The notes: generated by a model not told the origin, from the sequence alone. DNA of 64,000 nt from Pseudomonas sp. DY-1 (GCF_003626975.1 NZ_CP032616.1:2914001-2978000), one strand, 5' to 3'; numbered from the stretch's first letter, positions 14,265 to 25,823 are shown. A program made the numbers and translations.

Positions 14265-15740
14265 TCAGTGGTGCTTGCGCGGCACCGACTTGAGCAGTTC
14301 GGCCGGAGGCATCTCACAGTTGATCTTGCGCCCCAGCAGCTCCTCGATCGGCGGCAGTGCGAAGGCATCGTCCTCACCAGCGAAGCTGATGGAGGTGCCG
14401 CTGGCGCCAGCGCGGCCGGTACGGCCGATGCGGTGGACGTAATCGTCCGGATCTTCCGGCAAGGTGAAGTTGATCACGTGGCTGATGCCGTCGATGTGGA
14501 TACCACGGCCGGCGACATCGGTGGCCACCAGTACGCGGATCTTGCCTTCACGGAAGCCTTCCAGGGTCTTGATGCGCTTGTGCTGGGGCACGTCACCGGA
14601 CATCTGGGCGGCGCTGATGCCGTCCTTCGTCAGACGTTCCTCGATACGGCGCACTTCGTCCTTGCGGTTGGCGAAGACCATGACGCGGGTCCAGTCGTTC
14701 TGGGCGATCAGGTTGTAGAGCAGCTTGTACTTGTCGCTGCCAGCCACGGCGTAGACGTGCTGTTCAACGGTTTCGCTGGCAACGTTCTCCGGCTCGATCT
14801 CGACGATGGCCGGGTCGACGGTCCACTGCTTGGCCAGATTCATCACGTCTTCGGTGAAGGTGGCCGAGAACAGCAGGGTCTGGCGCTCCCCCTTGAACGG
14901 AGTCTGGCGGATGATCTGGCGCACTTGCGGAATGAAGCCCATGTCCAGCATTCGGTCGGCTTCGTCCAGCACCATCACTTCGACCATGTCCAGGTGCACT
15001 TCGCCGCGCTGGTTGAAGTCCAGCAGCCGGCCGGGGGTGGCGACCAGGATGTCGCAGAAGCGCGATTCCAGTTGCTTGAGCTGCTTGTCGAAGTCCATAC
15101 CGCCGACGAAGCTCATTACGGTCAGGCCGCTGTGCTTGGTAAGTGCCTGGGCATCCTTGGCGATCTGCACTACCAGTTCGCGGGTCGGCGCGATGATCAG
15201 CGCGCGCGGCTCGCCCATGTAGCGCTCTTTCGGTGGCGGGGTCTGCAGCAGCTGGGTAATGGTGGAAATCAGGAAGGCGGCGGTCTTGCCGGTACCGGTT
15301 TGGGCACGGCCGATTGCATCCTTGCCCTTCAGGGTGTGGCCGAGGACCTGTGCCTGGATCGGGGTGCAGTAGGGGAAGCCCAGATCGTGGATGGCGTGCA
15401 TAAGGCTCGGATCGAGGTTGAAGTCGTGGAAGCGGGTTTTGCCTTCCTGGGGCTCCACCACGAAGTCTTCGAGCTTCCAGTTATCCACAGGGCGCGCAGC
15501 CTTGGTTGGGCGCTCACGACGCGGCTTGTCGGATTTTGGTTTGTCGCTGCGGGGCTTTTTCTCGCCACGGGGCGGGCGTTCGCTGGAGCCTTCGGCCTTT
15601 TCGCCTGCTTCGTGAGGCGCTTTCTTCGGTTTGGCCGGACGCTCTTCCTTGTCGGTACGGGCGGGGGCTGGAGCGGTTGGGGTGGGGCCGGCCTGCGGCT
15701 CTTCACCCTTGCTGAAAATCTTCTTGAGTGCTTTGAGCAC
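14265..15740 (-). CDS. rhlB: DEAD-box ATP-dependent RNA helicase RhlB
   Basis: This 491-residue protein begins with about 95 low-complexity, lysine/proline/glutamate-rich residues. The DEAD-box core follows: Q-motif region ([10 protein letters not shown]), [42 protein letters not shown] and [10 protein letters not shown]. It unwinds RNA and in Pseudomonas is linked to RNA decay with RNase E. It is transcribed alone towards the DUF58 terminator. Similar DEAD-box paralogues (RhlE) exist, but the neighbourhood with the acyl-CoA ligase and esterase supports RhlB. Confidence 0.85.
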   Translation of the reverse strand: MLKALKKIFSKGEEPQAGPTPTAPAPARTDKEERPAKPKKAPHEAGEKAEGSSERPPRGEKKPRSDKPKSDKPRRERPTKAARPVDNWKLEDFVVEPQEGKTRFHDFNLDPSLMHAIHDLGFPYCTPIQAQVLGHTLKGKDAIGRAQTGTGKTAAFLISTITQLLQTPPPKERYMGEPRALIIAPTRELVVQIAKDAQALTKHSGLTVMSFVGGMDFDKQLKQLESRFCDILVATPGRLLDFNQRGEVHLDMVEVMVLDEADRMLDMGFIPQVRQIIRQTPFKGERQTLLFSATFTEDVMNLAKQWTVDPAIVEIEPENVASETVEQHVYAVAGSDKYKLLYNLIAQNDWTRVMVFANRKDEVRRIEERLTKDGISAAQMSGDVPQHKRIKTLEGFREGKIRVLVATDVAGRGIHIDGISHVINFTLPEDPDDYVHRIGRTGRAGASGTSISFAGEDDAFALPPIEELLGRKINCEMPPAELLKSVPRKHH

Positions 15741-15791
15741 GGTGGTCTCGTCGATTGATTAAGGAATGAACGGCCGCCAGTGTAAAGCAAG

Positions 15792-15820
15792 ATGCCCGCA
15801 GGGCGAAGAGCTGCGGGCAT
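15792..15820 (-). terminator. Hairpin after the dipeptidase gene
   Basis: ATGCCCGCA and TGCGGGCAT form a 9-bp perfect stem with an 11-base loop, 19 bases after the leftward dipeptidase stop. It is followed in that direction by a T-containing tract, which suits a terminator. Confidence 0.5.
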
Positions 15821-15838
15821 TCAAGGGCTTGACTTGGA

Positions 15839-16996
15839 CTACGGAAGCGTCTCCAGCAGCAGCCTGCGAACGTTTCCGCCCATGATGAGGGCAATGTCCG
15901 CTTCGCTGAATCCGGCGTCCTTGAGGCCTTGGGTCAGTTGCGCCAGGCCACTGGTGTCGAACGGGGTGTGCACGGCGCCGTCGAAGTCCGAACCCAGCGC
16001 TACGTGTCGCACGCCCACCTTGTCGGCGACATAGCGAATCGCCGTGACGATGGCTTTCACCGAGGTCTCGCACACTGCGGTGTCCCAGTAGCCGATGCCG
16101 ATCACCCCGCCGGTGGCGGCAATGCGCTGGACATGTGCGTCACTGAGGTTCCGGGTGCCCGGGCAGGTGCCTTCGACACCGGTGTGGGACACCAGCACCG
16201 GACGCTCGGCCATGTTCAGCACGTCGTCGATCAGCGCACGGGACGCATGGGCCAGGTCCACCAGCATCTTCTTCTCTTCCAGGTGGGCTATGACCCGGCG
16301 GCCGAAGGGGGTCAGACCGCCCTTCTCCAGGCCGTGGGCGGAACCACCAACCTCGTTATCGAAGAAATGCGTCAGGCCCATGATGCGGAAACCCGCGTCA
16401 TACATACGGTCGACGTTCTCCAGCCTGCCCTCCAGCGGATGCAGGCCTTCGGTCGCAAGGATGGCGGCCGTCTGGTTCGAATCCTTCTCCCATGAGGCGA
16501 GGTACCTGGCGAAATCATCGCGGCTGCGCACCAGGGTCAGCTTGCCCTGGCTGCCGGCTGCGGCTTCTTCCAGCTTCTTGCCTTGATACAGGGCACGTTC
16601 CAGCAGGCTGTGCCAGGTCGCACGGGGCCAGCGCTGGGCCATGACCAGCAGGGTGATGTCGTCGGTGTCCGAACCATTGCGCTCGTAGTTGAGGCCGCGC
16701 GGGGTCTTGGTGACGGTGGAGAACACCTGCAGGCCGACATGGCCTTCGAGCAGGCGGGGCAGATCGCTGTGGCCGAAGTCATGGCGCTCCAGCAGGTTGC
16801 GGTTCCACAGCAGCGCATCGTCGTGCAGGTCGGCGACGAACAGGGTCTTGTGCAGTTGCTCGGCCTCGTCCGAGGCGCGATAGGGTGGCGGCGCGGCTAC
16901 CGTGTTCATTTCACGGTCGAGGAACCCCGGCAGGTAGAAGAAGATCCCCAGGCCAGCGGCCGCCAGCAATAGCAAAGCGATAAGGAGTTTACGCAT
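15839..16996 (-). CDS. Membrane dipeptidase (peptidase family M19)
   Basis: The start at ATG 16996 (385 residues) puts one membrane anchor at the N-terminus (KLLIALLLLAAAGLGIFFYL). M19 zinc ligands are visible: the HxD-type DLHDDALLWNR, GLTHFFDN, DLAHASR, VSHTG and GSDFDGAV. Family members hydrolyse dipeptides, and in some bacteria D-amino-acid-containing ones from cell-wall turnover. The protein should face the periplasm. It is transcribed alone. Confidence 0.87.
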   Translation of the reverse strand: MRKLLIALLLLAAAGLGIFFYLPGFLDREMNTVAAPPPYRASDEAEQLHKTLFVADLHDDALLWNRNLLERHDFGHSDLPRLLEGHVGLQVFSTVTKTPRGLNYERNGSDTDDITLLVMAQRWPRATWHSLLERALYQGKKLEEAAAGSQGKLTLVRSRDDFARYLASWEKDSNQTAAILATEGLHPLEGRLENVDRMYDAGFRIMGLTHFFDNEVGGSAHGLEKGGLTPFGRRVIAHLEEKKMLVDLAHASRALIDDVLNMAERPVLVSHTGVEGTCPGTRNLSDAHVQRIAATGGVIGIGYWDTAVCETSVKAIVTAIRYVADKVGVRHVALGSDFDGAVHTPFDTSGLAQLTQGLKDAGFSEADIALIMGGNVRRLLLETLP

Positions 16997-17080
16997 GTCC
17001 AGCTTCCCGGCTGTCTTGTAGTGAACGGACTCTAGCAAACAGACGTTTGAAGGAAGCGGAAATGTAATGCAGGGATGAAA

Positions 17081-18019
17081 TTACCCGTTCAGCCGGTTAC
17101 GCCCATCCTGCTTGGCCTGGTAGAGCGCGTTGTCGGCCCGTGAAATCATGCCCTGCAGGCTGTCCGGACGCTGCATCTCCGCGAGACCGATTGAGATGGT
17201 CACGCCGGGCAATACGCCCAGCGGTGAATAGAAGGAAGGGATCTGCTCCAGGCTGCTCCGCAGCCGCTCGCCGATGGTGCGGGCCTCTTCGCCGCCCATT
17301 TCCGGAAGCAGGATGACGAACTCCTCGCCGCCGTAGCGCGCCATGCTGTCCTTGGGTCGCAGCTGGTTGCGCAGGGTGTGGGACACCAGGCAAAGCGCGT
17401 AGTCCCCTGCCAGGTGCCCGTGGCGGTCGTTGTATGACTTGAAGTGGTCGACATCCAGCATGAGCATCGACATTGGCTGCTCATTGAAGGAACAGCGCGT
17501 GCTTTCGCGCTGGTAGATCTGCTCCAGCCAGCGCCGGTTGAAGAGCCCGGTCAGGGTGTCGATCTTGGCGTTCTGCTCGGTGTCGAGAATGATCCGGTTG
17601 CCCTGACGCACACGGTCGCAAAGCACTTCCAGCAGGTTCTGCATCAACTGCGGCGACTGCTGGAACAGGCTGACGAGCGATTGCCGATGCAGACGCAACA
17701 CGGTAGTGGGTTCTGCGGCCACCACGTAGGCCGAAGGATGGTCGTTGTCGATGAAGCTGATCTCACCGGCGCACTCTCCAGGCCCTATGGAGCTGACGGG
17801 ATTGTTGTCCAGCGAGCCGAGGTAAACCTTCAACCTCCCGCTCACAACGAGATAAAGGTACTGGTTGCGGTTGAACGGACTCAGCACAATCTCGCCGGCA
17901 TCCAGGTCGCAGGCGCGGAACTCCTTGAGCAATTGCCCGAGGCTGCTCGCCGTGACGTTCTGGAACAGACGCAGTCGGCCCAACAGGGCCATGTCTTCTT
18001 GCCAGTGGACATGCTTCAT
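17081..18019 (-). CDS. Diguanylate cyclase with N-terminal cyclic-nucleotide-binding-like domain
   Basis: In this 312-residue protein, residues 10-130 form a Crp-type cyclic-nucleotide-binding fold (LYLVVSGRLKVYLG, SIGPGECAGEISFID). Residues 150-310 form a GGDEF domain with the active motif GGEEF. An inhibitory I-site RPKD lies five residues before it, so product feedback by c-di-GMP is expected. It makes c-di-GMP from two GTP. The nucleotide pocket lacks an obvious cAMP-type arginine-rich loop, so the ligand is uncertain. In this window c-di-GMP would also matter for Alg44. Confidence 0.88.
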   Translation of the reverse strand: MKHVHWQEDMALLGRLRLFQNVTASSLGQLLKEFRACDLDAGEIVLSPFNRNQYLYLVVSGRLKVYLGSLDNNPVSSIGPGECAGEISFIDNDHPSAYVVAAEPTTVLRLHRQSLVSLFQQSPQLMQNLLEVLCDRVRQGNRIILDTEQNAKIDTLTGLFNRRWLEQIYQRESTRCSFNEQPMSMLMLDVDHFKSYNDRHGHLAGDYALCLVSHTLRNQLRPKDSMARYGGEEFVILLPEMGGEEARTIGERLRSSLEQIPSFYSPLGVLPGVTISIGLAEMQRPDSLQGMISRADNALYQAKQDGRNRLNG

Positions 18020-18329
18020 GGCTGCAACGGCCTCGGATGGCAGTCGAAGCGGACGGCACCGCTAACGATCCCTGTCTCAGTTGTTAACCCAGTGCGACAG
18101 TATTCCCGCACTTTTGGACTGACAATGCCCGCCCAAAGTTGGGCCGACGGGCGGCAGGATATCGGTAAGGAACGCGACAATTCCTGATATTCGCCACAAT
18201 TTCGCAACAGTTTTATGGACGCACGGAAACGCCCCGGACAACTACCCAGGGCGCCGGCGCCAAACAATCAATGTTGCAGTGACCAGAAGGCCGCCCGGAG
18301 GCGGCCTTCTGAGGGCAGTATAGATGGCC
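18020..18329. other. Intergenic region with a strong hairpin
   Basis: This 310-bp gap separates two leftward genes. It holds a perfect 10-bp stem AGAAGGCCGC / GCGGCCTTCT (18285-18310), 19 bases after the acyl-CoA ligase stop, a likely terminator without a long T-run. The part next to 18019 should contain the promoter of the diguanylate cyclase gene, but I see no convincing -35/-10 pair. Confidence 0.5.
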
Positions 18330-20231
18330 TCAAGCCATCAGTCTGAACTTCACCGAGTAGCCCGCCATGCGTGCTTCCAGCAGCGCCCGCAGTGACGCAT
18401 CCAGCCCCGGTACGCGGATCTCGGCGACCTGACCGTGGCGATCATCGTTCACCATCTCCACCGTCACGCCTTGGGCGATAGCCCCCAGTACTTCTTCCAG
18501 CACTCGGCGAGTGGCGTCCAAGCGCAGCGCCGGCTTGAAGGTCTTGCCTACCGCGGTCACCGGGATGGCCTCGATGATCCACACATCCTTGGGCACTGCC
18601 GCGCGCTCGGGCACATGAAGCGATGCGTGCGCCAGCAACTCGGCCTCGCTGACGACGGCACCAGGCTTGAGCTGCACATAGGCCACAGGCAGTTCACCAA
18701 CCTTGTCGTCCGGCTTGCCCACAGCAGCGGCCATGGCCACGCCAGGGTGACGATGCAGGGCTTCCTCGATCATCTGCGGATCGATGTTGTGCCCGCCGCG
18801 GATGATCAGGTCTTTGCTGCGGCCGGTGAGCCAGATGTAGCCGTCGGCGTCCATGCGGCCAAGATCACCGGTGTTGAACCAGTCGCCATCGACCCAGATG
18901 TCCTTGTTCTTGCTCGCCTGCAAGTAGCCCTTGAACACGGTCACGCCACGCACGCAGAGGTTGCCGATCTCATCGGAGGCAGCATCGCGCAGGTACTGGC
19001 CCTGCTCGTCGAGTACCGCGATCTTCACCTGGCAATAGGGCATGCGCATGCCGATGGAGCCTGGCCGGCGCTCGCCGTGGGCCGGATTGCCGCAAGTGCC
19101 GCAGGTGGCCTCGGTCAGGCCGTAGCCTTCGATCAGCTTGAGGCCGGTCTTGGCCTCGAACTGGCGGATCAGCTCGACCGGCATGGGTGCAGCGCCGCAC
19201 AAGGCGTAGCGCAGGCTGGACAGGTCGTGCCCCTCGCTGGGTACCTGCAGCAGGCCGGCATAGATGGTCGGCACACCGCTGAAGAAACTCACGCGATAGC
19301 GTTCGATGACTTTCCAGAAGTTCTGGATCAACCGTGTGTTGCGATAGCCCTGTGGCGTGGCGATGAGGATTTCCGCTCCAGCGAAGAATGGGGCAAGTCC
19401 GGTGACCATCACGCCGTTGACGTGGAACAGTGGCAGCCCGCAGAGCGTATTGTCGCCCTCACCCAGGTTGATCGCGTAAGCGAGGATCATCGCCATGGCC
19501 ACTTCGTTGCGGTGGCTGTGGGGCGCCAGCTTAGGCGTTCCGGTGGTGCCACCGGTGTGGAAATAGGAGGCTACATCATCCGGCGCAATCACCCGACCGC
19601 TCTGCAAGTGGTCGGAGGGAAAGCGGTCGAGCAGCTCATCGAAATCCAGCACACCCTCGGGCAACGCTCCGCGCTGAGCCTTGACGGCACTGCGCTGCGG
19701 CTCAGGCAGCAGATTGGCCAGGTCGACCGTGACGATGGCTTCCAGCTCGGGCAAACGGTCACGCAGGCTGGCAACCTTGTCCCAGAGATCAGTACCGGGG
19801 AACGGCGCCAGGGTCACCAGCACCTTGGAGTCGGCGGCATGGACCAGCTCGGCGATGTGCTCCGGCTCCAACAGCGGGTTGATGGCATTGACCACACCAG
19901 CCGCCTCCCCGCCCCAGATGGTGAAGTGCGTATGGGGCAGGTTCGGCAGCAGGAAGGACACCGCCTTGCCCGGACGCACACCCAGATGGTGGAAGGCGTT
20001 GGCGGCCTGGGTCACCCGCGCCAGCAGCTCCCCATAGGTCAGCTCGACGGGCGTCTCTTCAGCGTCGCCCTGAAGCAGGAAGGTCATGACTCGCTTGCTT
20101 GGGTAACGCTCGGCGCTGCGACGGATCAGCTCGTAGGTGCTGTCCGGCATGCCGCGCTGTTCCAGTGAAAGACGCTCGAGTTCTTCGATATCGCGCAGGT
20201 TGGCGATGGGCGGAGCTAAGGTCTGGGCCAT
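18330..20231 (-). CDS. Acyl-CoA synthetase / AMP-binding ligase
   Basis: The start at ATG 20231 gives 633 residues. ANL-superfamily motifs are present: phosphate loop HTGGTTGTPK, GYGLTEATCG, TGDLGRMDADGYIWLTGR and the lysine-containing C-terminal hinge. The enzyme should activate a carboxylic acid with ATP and join it to CoA; the substrate (fatty or aromatic acid) cannot be read from sequence. The esterase gene lies 29 bases upstream on the same strand, so they form an operon, perhaps releasing and then activating an acid. Confidence 0.85.
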   Translation of the reverse strand: MAQTLAPPIANLRDIEELERLSLEQRGMPDSTYELIRRSAERYPSKRVMTFLLQGDAEETPVELTYGELLARVTQAANAFHHLGVRPGKAVSFLLPNLPHTHFTIWGGEAAGVVNAINPLLEPEHIAELVHAADSKVLVTLAPFPGTDLWDKVASLRDRLPELEAIVTVDLANLLPEPQRSAVKAQRGALPEGVLDFDELLDRFPSDHLQSGRVIAPDDVASYFHTGGTTGTPKLAPHSHRNEVAMAMILAYAINLGEGDNTLCGLPLFHVNGVMVTGLAPFFAGAEILIATPQGYRNTRLIQNFWKVIERYRVSFFSGVPTIYAGLLQVPSEGHDLSSLRYALCGAAPMPVELIRQFEAKTGLKLIEGYGLTEATCGTCGNPAHGERRPGSIGMRMPYCQVKIAVLDEQGQYLRDAASDEIGNLCVRGVTVFKGYLQASKNKDIWVDGDWFNTGDLGRMDADGYIWLTGRSKDLIIRGGHNIDPQMIEEALHRHPGVAMAAAVGKPDDKVGELPVAYVQLKPGAVVSEAELLAHASLHVPERAAVPKDVWIIEAIPVTAVGKTFKPALRLDATRRVLEEVLGAIAQGVTVEMVNDDRHGQVAEIRVPGLDASLRALLEARMAGYSVKFRLMA

Positions 20232-20260
20232 GGTCGCTTCTTGTTCTGAAGGGTTGCAGT

Positions 20261-21398
<1,138 letters not shown>

Positions 21399-22427
21399 AT
21401 GAAGATGGTGAAATCCACCCTGGCCGTGCTGACCGCGGCAACCGTTCTCGGTGTCAGCGGTTTCGCGCAGGCGGGCGCTACCCTGGACTCGGTGAAGAAG
21501 AAAGGCTTCGTACAATGCGGCATCAGCGACGGCCTCCCGGGCTTCTCGTATGCCGATGGCAAGGGCAACTACAAAGGCATCGACGTTGACGTTTGCCGTG
21601 CCGTTGCCGCCGCCGTGTTCGGCGATGCCAGCAAGGTCAAATTCAGCCCGCTGACCGCCAAGGAACGTTTCACCGCGCTGCAGTCCGGCGAAGTCGACGT
21701 CCTTTCGCGCAACAGCACTTGGACCAGCTCCCGTGACGCAGCCATGGGCCTGAACTTCACCGGCGTGACCTACTACGACGGTCAAGGCTTCCTGGTGAAC
21801 AAGAAGCTCGGCGTTTCCAGCGCCAAGGAACTCGATGGCGCCACCGTCTGCATCCAGGCCGGTACTACCACCGAGCTGAACCTGTCCGACTACTTCCGCG
21901 CGAACAACCTGAAGTACACCCCCATCACCTACGACACTTCCGACGAGAGCGCCAAGTCGCTTGAGTCCGGTCGTTGCGACGTGCTGACCTCCGACCAGTC
22001 CCAGCTCTATGCACAGCGCATCAAGCTGGCTGCCCCGGACGAGTACGTGGTACTGCCGGAAGTCATCTCCAAGGAGCCCCTCGGCCCGGCCGTACGCCAG
22101 GGTGACGAGGAGTGGTTCGACATCGTGCGCTGGTCCCTGTTCGCCATGGTGAACGCCGAGGAACTGGGCATCGACTCGAAGAACGTCGAGGAAATGGCCA
22201 AGTCCACCAAGAACCCCGACATTGCTCGTCTGCTGGGCACTGAAGGCGAATTCGGCAAGGACCTGAAACTGCCGAAGGACTGGGCGGTGCAGATCGTCAA
22301 GCAAGTTGGTAACTACAGTGAAATCTTCGATCGCAATATCGGTGCCGGTAGCGAGCTGAAGATCGAGCGTGGTCTCAACGCCCTGTGGAACAAGGGCGGT
22401 CTGCAGTACGCACCGCCGGTGCGCTGA
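21399..22427 (+). CDS. aapJ: General/polar amino-acid ABC transporter, periplasmic binding protein
   Basis: ATG 21399 has GGAGG seven bases upstream. The product has 342 residues, with a signal peptide (MKMVKSTLAVLTAATVLGVS, cut after AQA) and a family 3 solute-binding domain (GFVQCGISDGLPGFSYADGK, GIDVDVCRAVAAAVFGD). Length and order match AapJ/BztA, the binding protein of the broad L-amino-acid importer. It is the first of four genes aapJQMP, and the 109-bp gap before aapQ is the only wide one. Confidence 0.88.
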   Translation: MKMVKSTLAVLTAATVLGVSGFAQAGATLDSVKKKGFVQCGISDGLPGFSYADGKGNYKGIDVDVCRAVAAAVFGDASKVKFSPLTAKERFTALQSGEVDVLSRNSTWTSSRDAAMGLNFTGVTYYDGQGFLVNKKLGVSSAKELDGATVCIQAGTTTELNLSDYFRANNLKYTPITYDTSDESAKSLESGRCDVLTSDQSQLYAQRIKLAAPDEYVVLPEVISKEPLGPAVRQGDEEWFDIVRWSLFAMVNAEELGIDSKNVEEMAKSTKNPDIARLLGTEGEFGKDLKLPKDWAVQIVKQVGNYSEIFDRNIGAGSELKIERGLNALWNKGGLQYAPPVR

Positions 22428-22536
22428 CCGTCGCCCGGCGGCCACATGACGTGGCTGCCGGGTTTGAGTTCCGTTTCAACGCGAACCCTGGCCGCCGTCC
22501 CCCATCCGGTCGGCCAGTGGTTCCCAGAGGGCTGTC

Positions 22537-23724
22537 ATGCAAAAACCTGCCAACGCCCCGCGTGCCCCGAAAGGTTCGGTCTGGACCGATCCCAAGGCAC
22601 GTGCGTGGCTATTCCAGATCATCGCCGTCGTCGCAGTCGTGGCACTGGGCTGGTATCTGTTCCAGAACACCCAGCACAACCTGCAACAGCGCGGCATCCT
22701 GTCCGGCTTCGATTTCCTCGAACAAAGCGCCGGCTTCGGGATTTCCCAACACCTGATCGACTACAACGAAAGCCACAGCTACGGCCGCGTCTTCGTCATC
22801 GGTCTGCTTAACACGCTGCTGGTTTCGGTCATCGGTATCATCTTCGCCACCATCCTCGGCTTCATCCTGGGCGTGGCGCGCCTGTCGCCGAACTGGCTGG
22901 TGCGCAAGCTGGCGACCGTCTACATCGAGACCTTCCGCAACATCCCGCCGCTGCTGCAGATCTTCTTCTGGTACTTCGCGGTCATGCTGCCCATGCCGGG
23001 GCCGCGCCAGAGCATGGCCATCGGCGAGCATTTCTTCCTCAACAACCGCGGCCTGTACATGCCGGCGCCAACCATCGCCGATGGCTTCTGGCCGTTCCTG
23101 ATCAGCCTGGTACTGGTACTGGCGGCGATCGTCGGGACTGCCCGCTGGGCCAAGGCCAGGCGTGAGGCCACGGGCCAGCGCTTCCCGGTGCTGCTCACTG
23201 CCCTGGTACTGCTGGTAGTGATTCCGGGCCTGGTGTCGCTGGTGTTCGGCGCGCCTTTCGAGTGGAGCATGCCGGTACTGCAGGGCTTCAACTTCCGTGG
23301 CGGCTGGGTGGTGATTCCGGAACTGATCGCCCTGACCCTGGCGCTCACCGTGTACACCGCGGCATTCATCGCCGAGAACGTGCGCTCCGGCATCCAGGCG
23401 GTCAGCCACGGCCAGACCGAAGCCGCGCGATCCCTGGGCCTGCCCGCCGCCAAGACCCTGCGCCTGGTGATCATTCCGCAAGCCCTGCGCGTGATCATCC
23501 CGCCGCTTACCAGCCAGTACCTGAACCTGACCAAGAACTCGTCCCTGGCGGCCGGCATCGGCTACCCGGACATGGTCTCGCTGTTCGCCGGTACGGTGCT
23601 GAACCAGACCGGCCAGGCGATCGAGGTGATCACGATCACCATGAGCGTCTACCTGGCCATCAGCATCAGCATTTCCCTGCTGATGAACTGGTACAACAAG
23701 CGCATTGCGCTAGTCGAGCGGTGA
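22537..23724 (+). CDS. aapQ: Amino-acid ABC transporter permease AapQ
   Basis: This 395-residue inner-membrane protein has a single membrane helix at the N-terminus, a large loop, and the His/Glu/Gln-type permease domain. The EAA loop is near the C-terminus (GQTEAARSLGLPAAKTLRLVI). It forms a heterodimeric channel with AapM and couples to AapP. The long N-terminal part is typical of AapQ/BztB rather than HisQ-type permeases. It is followed by aapM after 10 bases. Confidence 0.88.
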   Translation: MQKPANAPRAPKGSVWTDPKARAWLFQIIAVVAVVALGWYLFQNTQHNLQQRGILSGFDFLEQSAGFGISQHLIDYNESHSYGRVFVIGLLNTLLVSVIGIIFATILGFILGVARLSPNWLVRKLATVYIETFRNIPPLLQIFFWYFAVMLPMPGPRQSMAIGEHFFLNNRGLYMPAPTIADGFWPFLISLVLVLAAIVGTARWAKARREATGQRFPVLLTALVLLVVIPGLVSLVFGAPFEWSMPVLQGFNFRGGWVVIPELIALTLALTVYTAAFIAENVRSGIQAVSHGQTEAARSLGLPAAKTLRLVIIPQALRVIIPPLTSQYLNLTKNSSLAAGIGYPDMVSLFAGTVLNQTGQAIEVITITMSVYLAISISISLLMNWYNKRIALVER

Positions 23725-23734
23725 GGTCCGAACC

Positions 23735-24832
23735 ATGACGACACACGTATTCAAGCCCGACCAGCCGCCACCCCGGATGAGCGTCGGCGCAGTGGGCTGG
23801 CTACGCGCCAACCTGTTCTCCAACTGGTTCAACACTCTGTTGACCCTGTTCGCCATCTACCTGGTCTGGCTGATCCTGCCGCCGCTGATCAAGTGGGCTT
23901 TCCTCCAGGCCGACTGGAGCGGCACCACCCGTGCCGACTGCACCAGCGAAGGCGCCTGCTGGGTCTTCATCAAGGTGCGTTTCTCGCAGTTCATGTACGG
24001 CTTCTATCCCGAAGCCCTGCGCTGGCGCGTGGACCTGGCGGTGTGGATCGCGATCATCGGCGCTGCGCCGCTGTTCATCCCGCGCTTCCAGCAGAAGGCC
24101 AAGTACGGACTGGCATTCCTGGTGATCTATCCGCTCGTCGCCTACTGGCTGCTGCATGGCGGCTTCCTCGGTATGTCCACCGTCTCCACCAGCCAGTGGG
24201 GCGGCCTGATGCTGACCCTGGTGATTGCTGCCGTGGGTATCGTCGGTGCACTGCCGCTGGGCATCCTGCTGGCGCTGGGACGGCGTTCGAACATGCCGGC
24301 GATCAAGGTCATCTGCGTGACCTTCATCGAGTTCTGGCGCGGCGTGCCGCTGATCACCGTGCTGTTCATGTCTTCGGTGATGCTGCCGCTGTTCCTGCCT
24401 GAAGGCCTGTCCTTCGACAAGCTGCTGCGAGCGCTGATCGGCGTGATCATGTTCCAGTCGGCATACATCGCCGAGGTGGTGCGTGGCGGCCTGCAAGCCA
24501 TCCCCAAGGGCCAGTACGAAGCCGCTGCGGCCATGGGCCTGGGCTACTGGCGGATGATGGGCCTGGTGATCCTGCCGCAAGCCCTGAAGCTTGTGATTCC
24601 CGGCATCGTCAACACCTTCATCGCGCTGTTCAAGGACACCAGCCTGGTGATCATCATCGGCCTGTTCGACCTGCTCAACAGCATCAAGCAAGCCACCACC
24701 GACCCGGCCTGGCTGGGTATGGCCACCGAAGGCTACGTCTTCGCCGCCCTGGTGTTCTGGATCTTCTGTTTCGGCATGTCCCGCTACTCCATGAGCCTGG
24801 AGCGCAAGCTGGACACCAGCCACAAGCGTTAG
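23735..24832 (+). CDS. aapM: Amino-acid ABC transporter permease AapM
   Basis: This 365-residue permease has about eight membrane segments and the EAA motif [21 protein letters not shown]. The central loop with charged residues ([15 protein letters not shown]) lies between early helices, as in AapM/BztC. It pairs with AapQ in the inner membrane. It is followed by the ATPase gene after 10 bases, with a GGAG ribosome site. Confidence 0.88.
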   Translation: MTTHVFKPDQPPPRMSVGAVGWLRANLFSNWFNTLLTLFAIYLVWLILPPLIKWAFLQADWSGTTRADCTSEGACWVFIKVRFSQFMYGFYPEALRWRVDLAVWIAIIGAAPLFIPRFQQKAKYGLAFLVIYPLVAYWLLHGGFLGMSTVSTSQWGGLMLTLVIAAVGIVGALPLGILLALGRRSNMPAIKVICVTFIEFWRGVPLITVLFMSSVMLPLFLPEGLSFDKLLRALIGVIMFQSAYIAEVVRGGLQAIPKGQYEAAAAMGLGYWRMMGLVILPQALKLVIPGIVNTFIALFKDTSLVIIIGLFDLLNSIKQATTDPAWLGMATEGYVFAALVFWIFCFGMSRYSMSLERKLDTSHKR

Positions 24833-24842
24833 GAGTCATTCC

Positions 24843-25604
24843 ATGACTGAAGCAAGCAAGAAAACCGCCGGCGAGCCGATCATCCGACTGCAGGGCGTGA
24901 ACAAGTGGTACGGCCAGTTCCACGTCCTGAAGGACATCAACCTCGACGTGCAGCAGGGCGAGCGTATCGTCCTCTGCGGCCCGTCCGGTTCCGGCAAGTC
25001 CACCACCATTCGCTGCATCAACCGCCTGGAGGAGCACCAGCAAGGTCGCATCGTCGTCGACGGCACCGAGCTGACCAACGACCTCAAGCACATCGAGGCG
25101 ATCCGCAGCGAAGTGGGCATGGTGTTCCAGCACTTCAACCTGTTCCCGCACCTCACCGTGCTGCAGAACTGCACCCTGGCCCCCATGTGGGTTCGCAAGA
25201 TGCCCAAGCGCCAGGCCGAGGAAGTCGCCATGCATTACCTGGAGCGCGTGCGCATTCCGGAGCAGGCGCACAAGTTCCCAGGGCAGCTTTCCGGCGGCCA
25301 GCAACAGCGCGTTGCCATCGCTCGTGCACTGTGCATGAAGCCGAAGATCATGCTGTTCGACGAGCCCACCTCGGCGCTCGACCCGGAGATGGTGAAGGAA
25401 GTGCTCGACACCATGATCGGCCTGGCCCATGACGGCATGACCATGCTTTGCGTGACCCACGAGATGGGCTTCGCGCGCACCGTGGCCAACCGGGTGATCT
25501 TCATGGACAAGGGCGAGATCGTGGAACAGAACGAGCCCAACGCGTTCTTCGACAACCCGCAGAACGAGCGGACCAAGCTGTTCCTCGGGCAGATCCTGCA
25601 CTGA
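24843..25604 (+). CDS. aapP: Amino-acid ABC transporter ATPase AapP
   Basis: This 253-residue ATPase has Walker [10 protein letters not shown], the Q-loop ([12 protein letters not shown]), signature [15 protein letters not shown], Walker [14 protein letters not shown] and the H-loop VTHEM. It powers the AapQM channel. It ends the operon and is followed by a strong terminator. Confidence 0.92.
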   Translation: MTEASKKTAGEPIIRLQGVNKWYGQFHVLKDINLDVQQGERIVLCGPSGSGKSTTIRCINRLEEHQQGRIVVDGTELTNDLKHIEAIRSEVGMVFQHFNLFPHLTVLQNCTLAPMWVRKMPKRQAEEVAMHYLERVRIPEQAHKFPGQLSGGQQQRVAIARALCMKPKIMLFDEPTSALDPEMVKEVLDTMIGLAHDGMTMLCVTHEMGFARTVANRVIFMDKGEIVEQNEPNAFFDNPQNERTKLFLGQILH

Positions 25605-25622
25605 GGATGGGACGCTGAATGA

Positions 25623-25648
25623 AAAAGGGAGCCTTCGGGCTCCCTTTT
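25623..25648 (+). terminator. Terminator of the aap operon
   Basis: An 11-bp stem AAAAGGGAGCC / GGCTCCCTTTT closed by a TTCG tetraloop lies 19 bases after aapP, ending in TTTT. This is a canonical intrinsic terminator. Confidence 0.85.
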
Positions 25649-25783
25649 CCGTTGGCGCGTGGAAGCTCCCCGTAGGAGCGAATTCATTCACGAAATGGCC
25701 AGGCACCGAGCCAACCGGAGGCAACCCTCACCCCAGTCCTGAGGTAGCCCGTGCAGCGCTCTGACTGCTTTCTTCCAGACAAA

Positions 25784-25809
25784 AAAAGCCGCGCAGATGC
25801 GCGGCTTTT
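25784..25809 (-). terminator. Terminator of the leftward solute-binding protein gene
   Basis: An 11-bp perfect stem AAAAGCCGCGC / GCGCGGCTTTT with an AGAT loop is flanked by a run of seven A (T on the minus strand). It lies 15 bases after the stop of the leftward binding-protein gene. Confidence 0.85.
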
Positions 25810-25823
25810 CACAGCGGCAGGAC

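Noticed and set aside
14268..15758. 496-codon plus-strand frame
   Set aside because: Antisense shadow of rhlB.
18435..20168. Long plus-strand open frame of 577 codons
   Set aside because: It is a mirror of the acyl-CoA ligase gene on the other strand, caused by high-GC codon use; histidine/glutamine/glycine-rich composition is typical of shadows.
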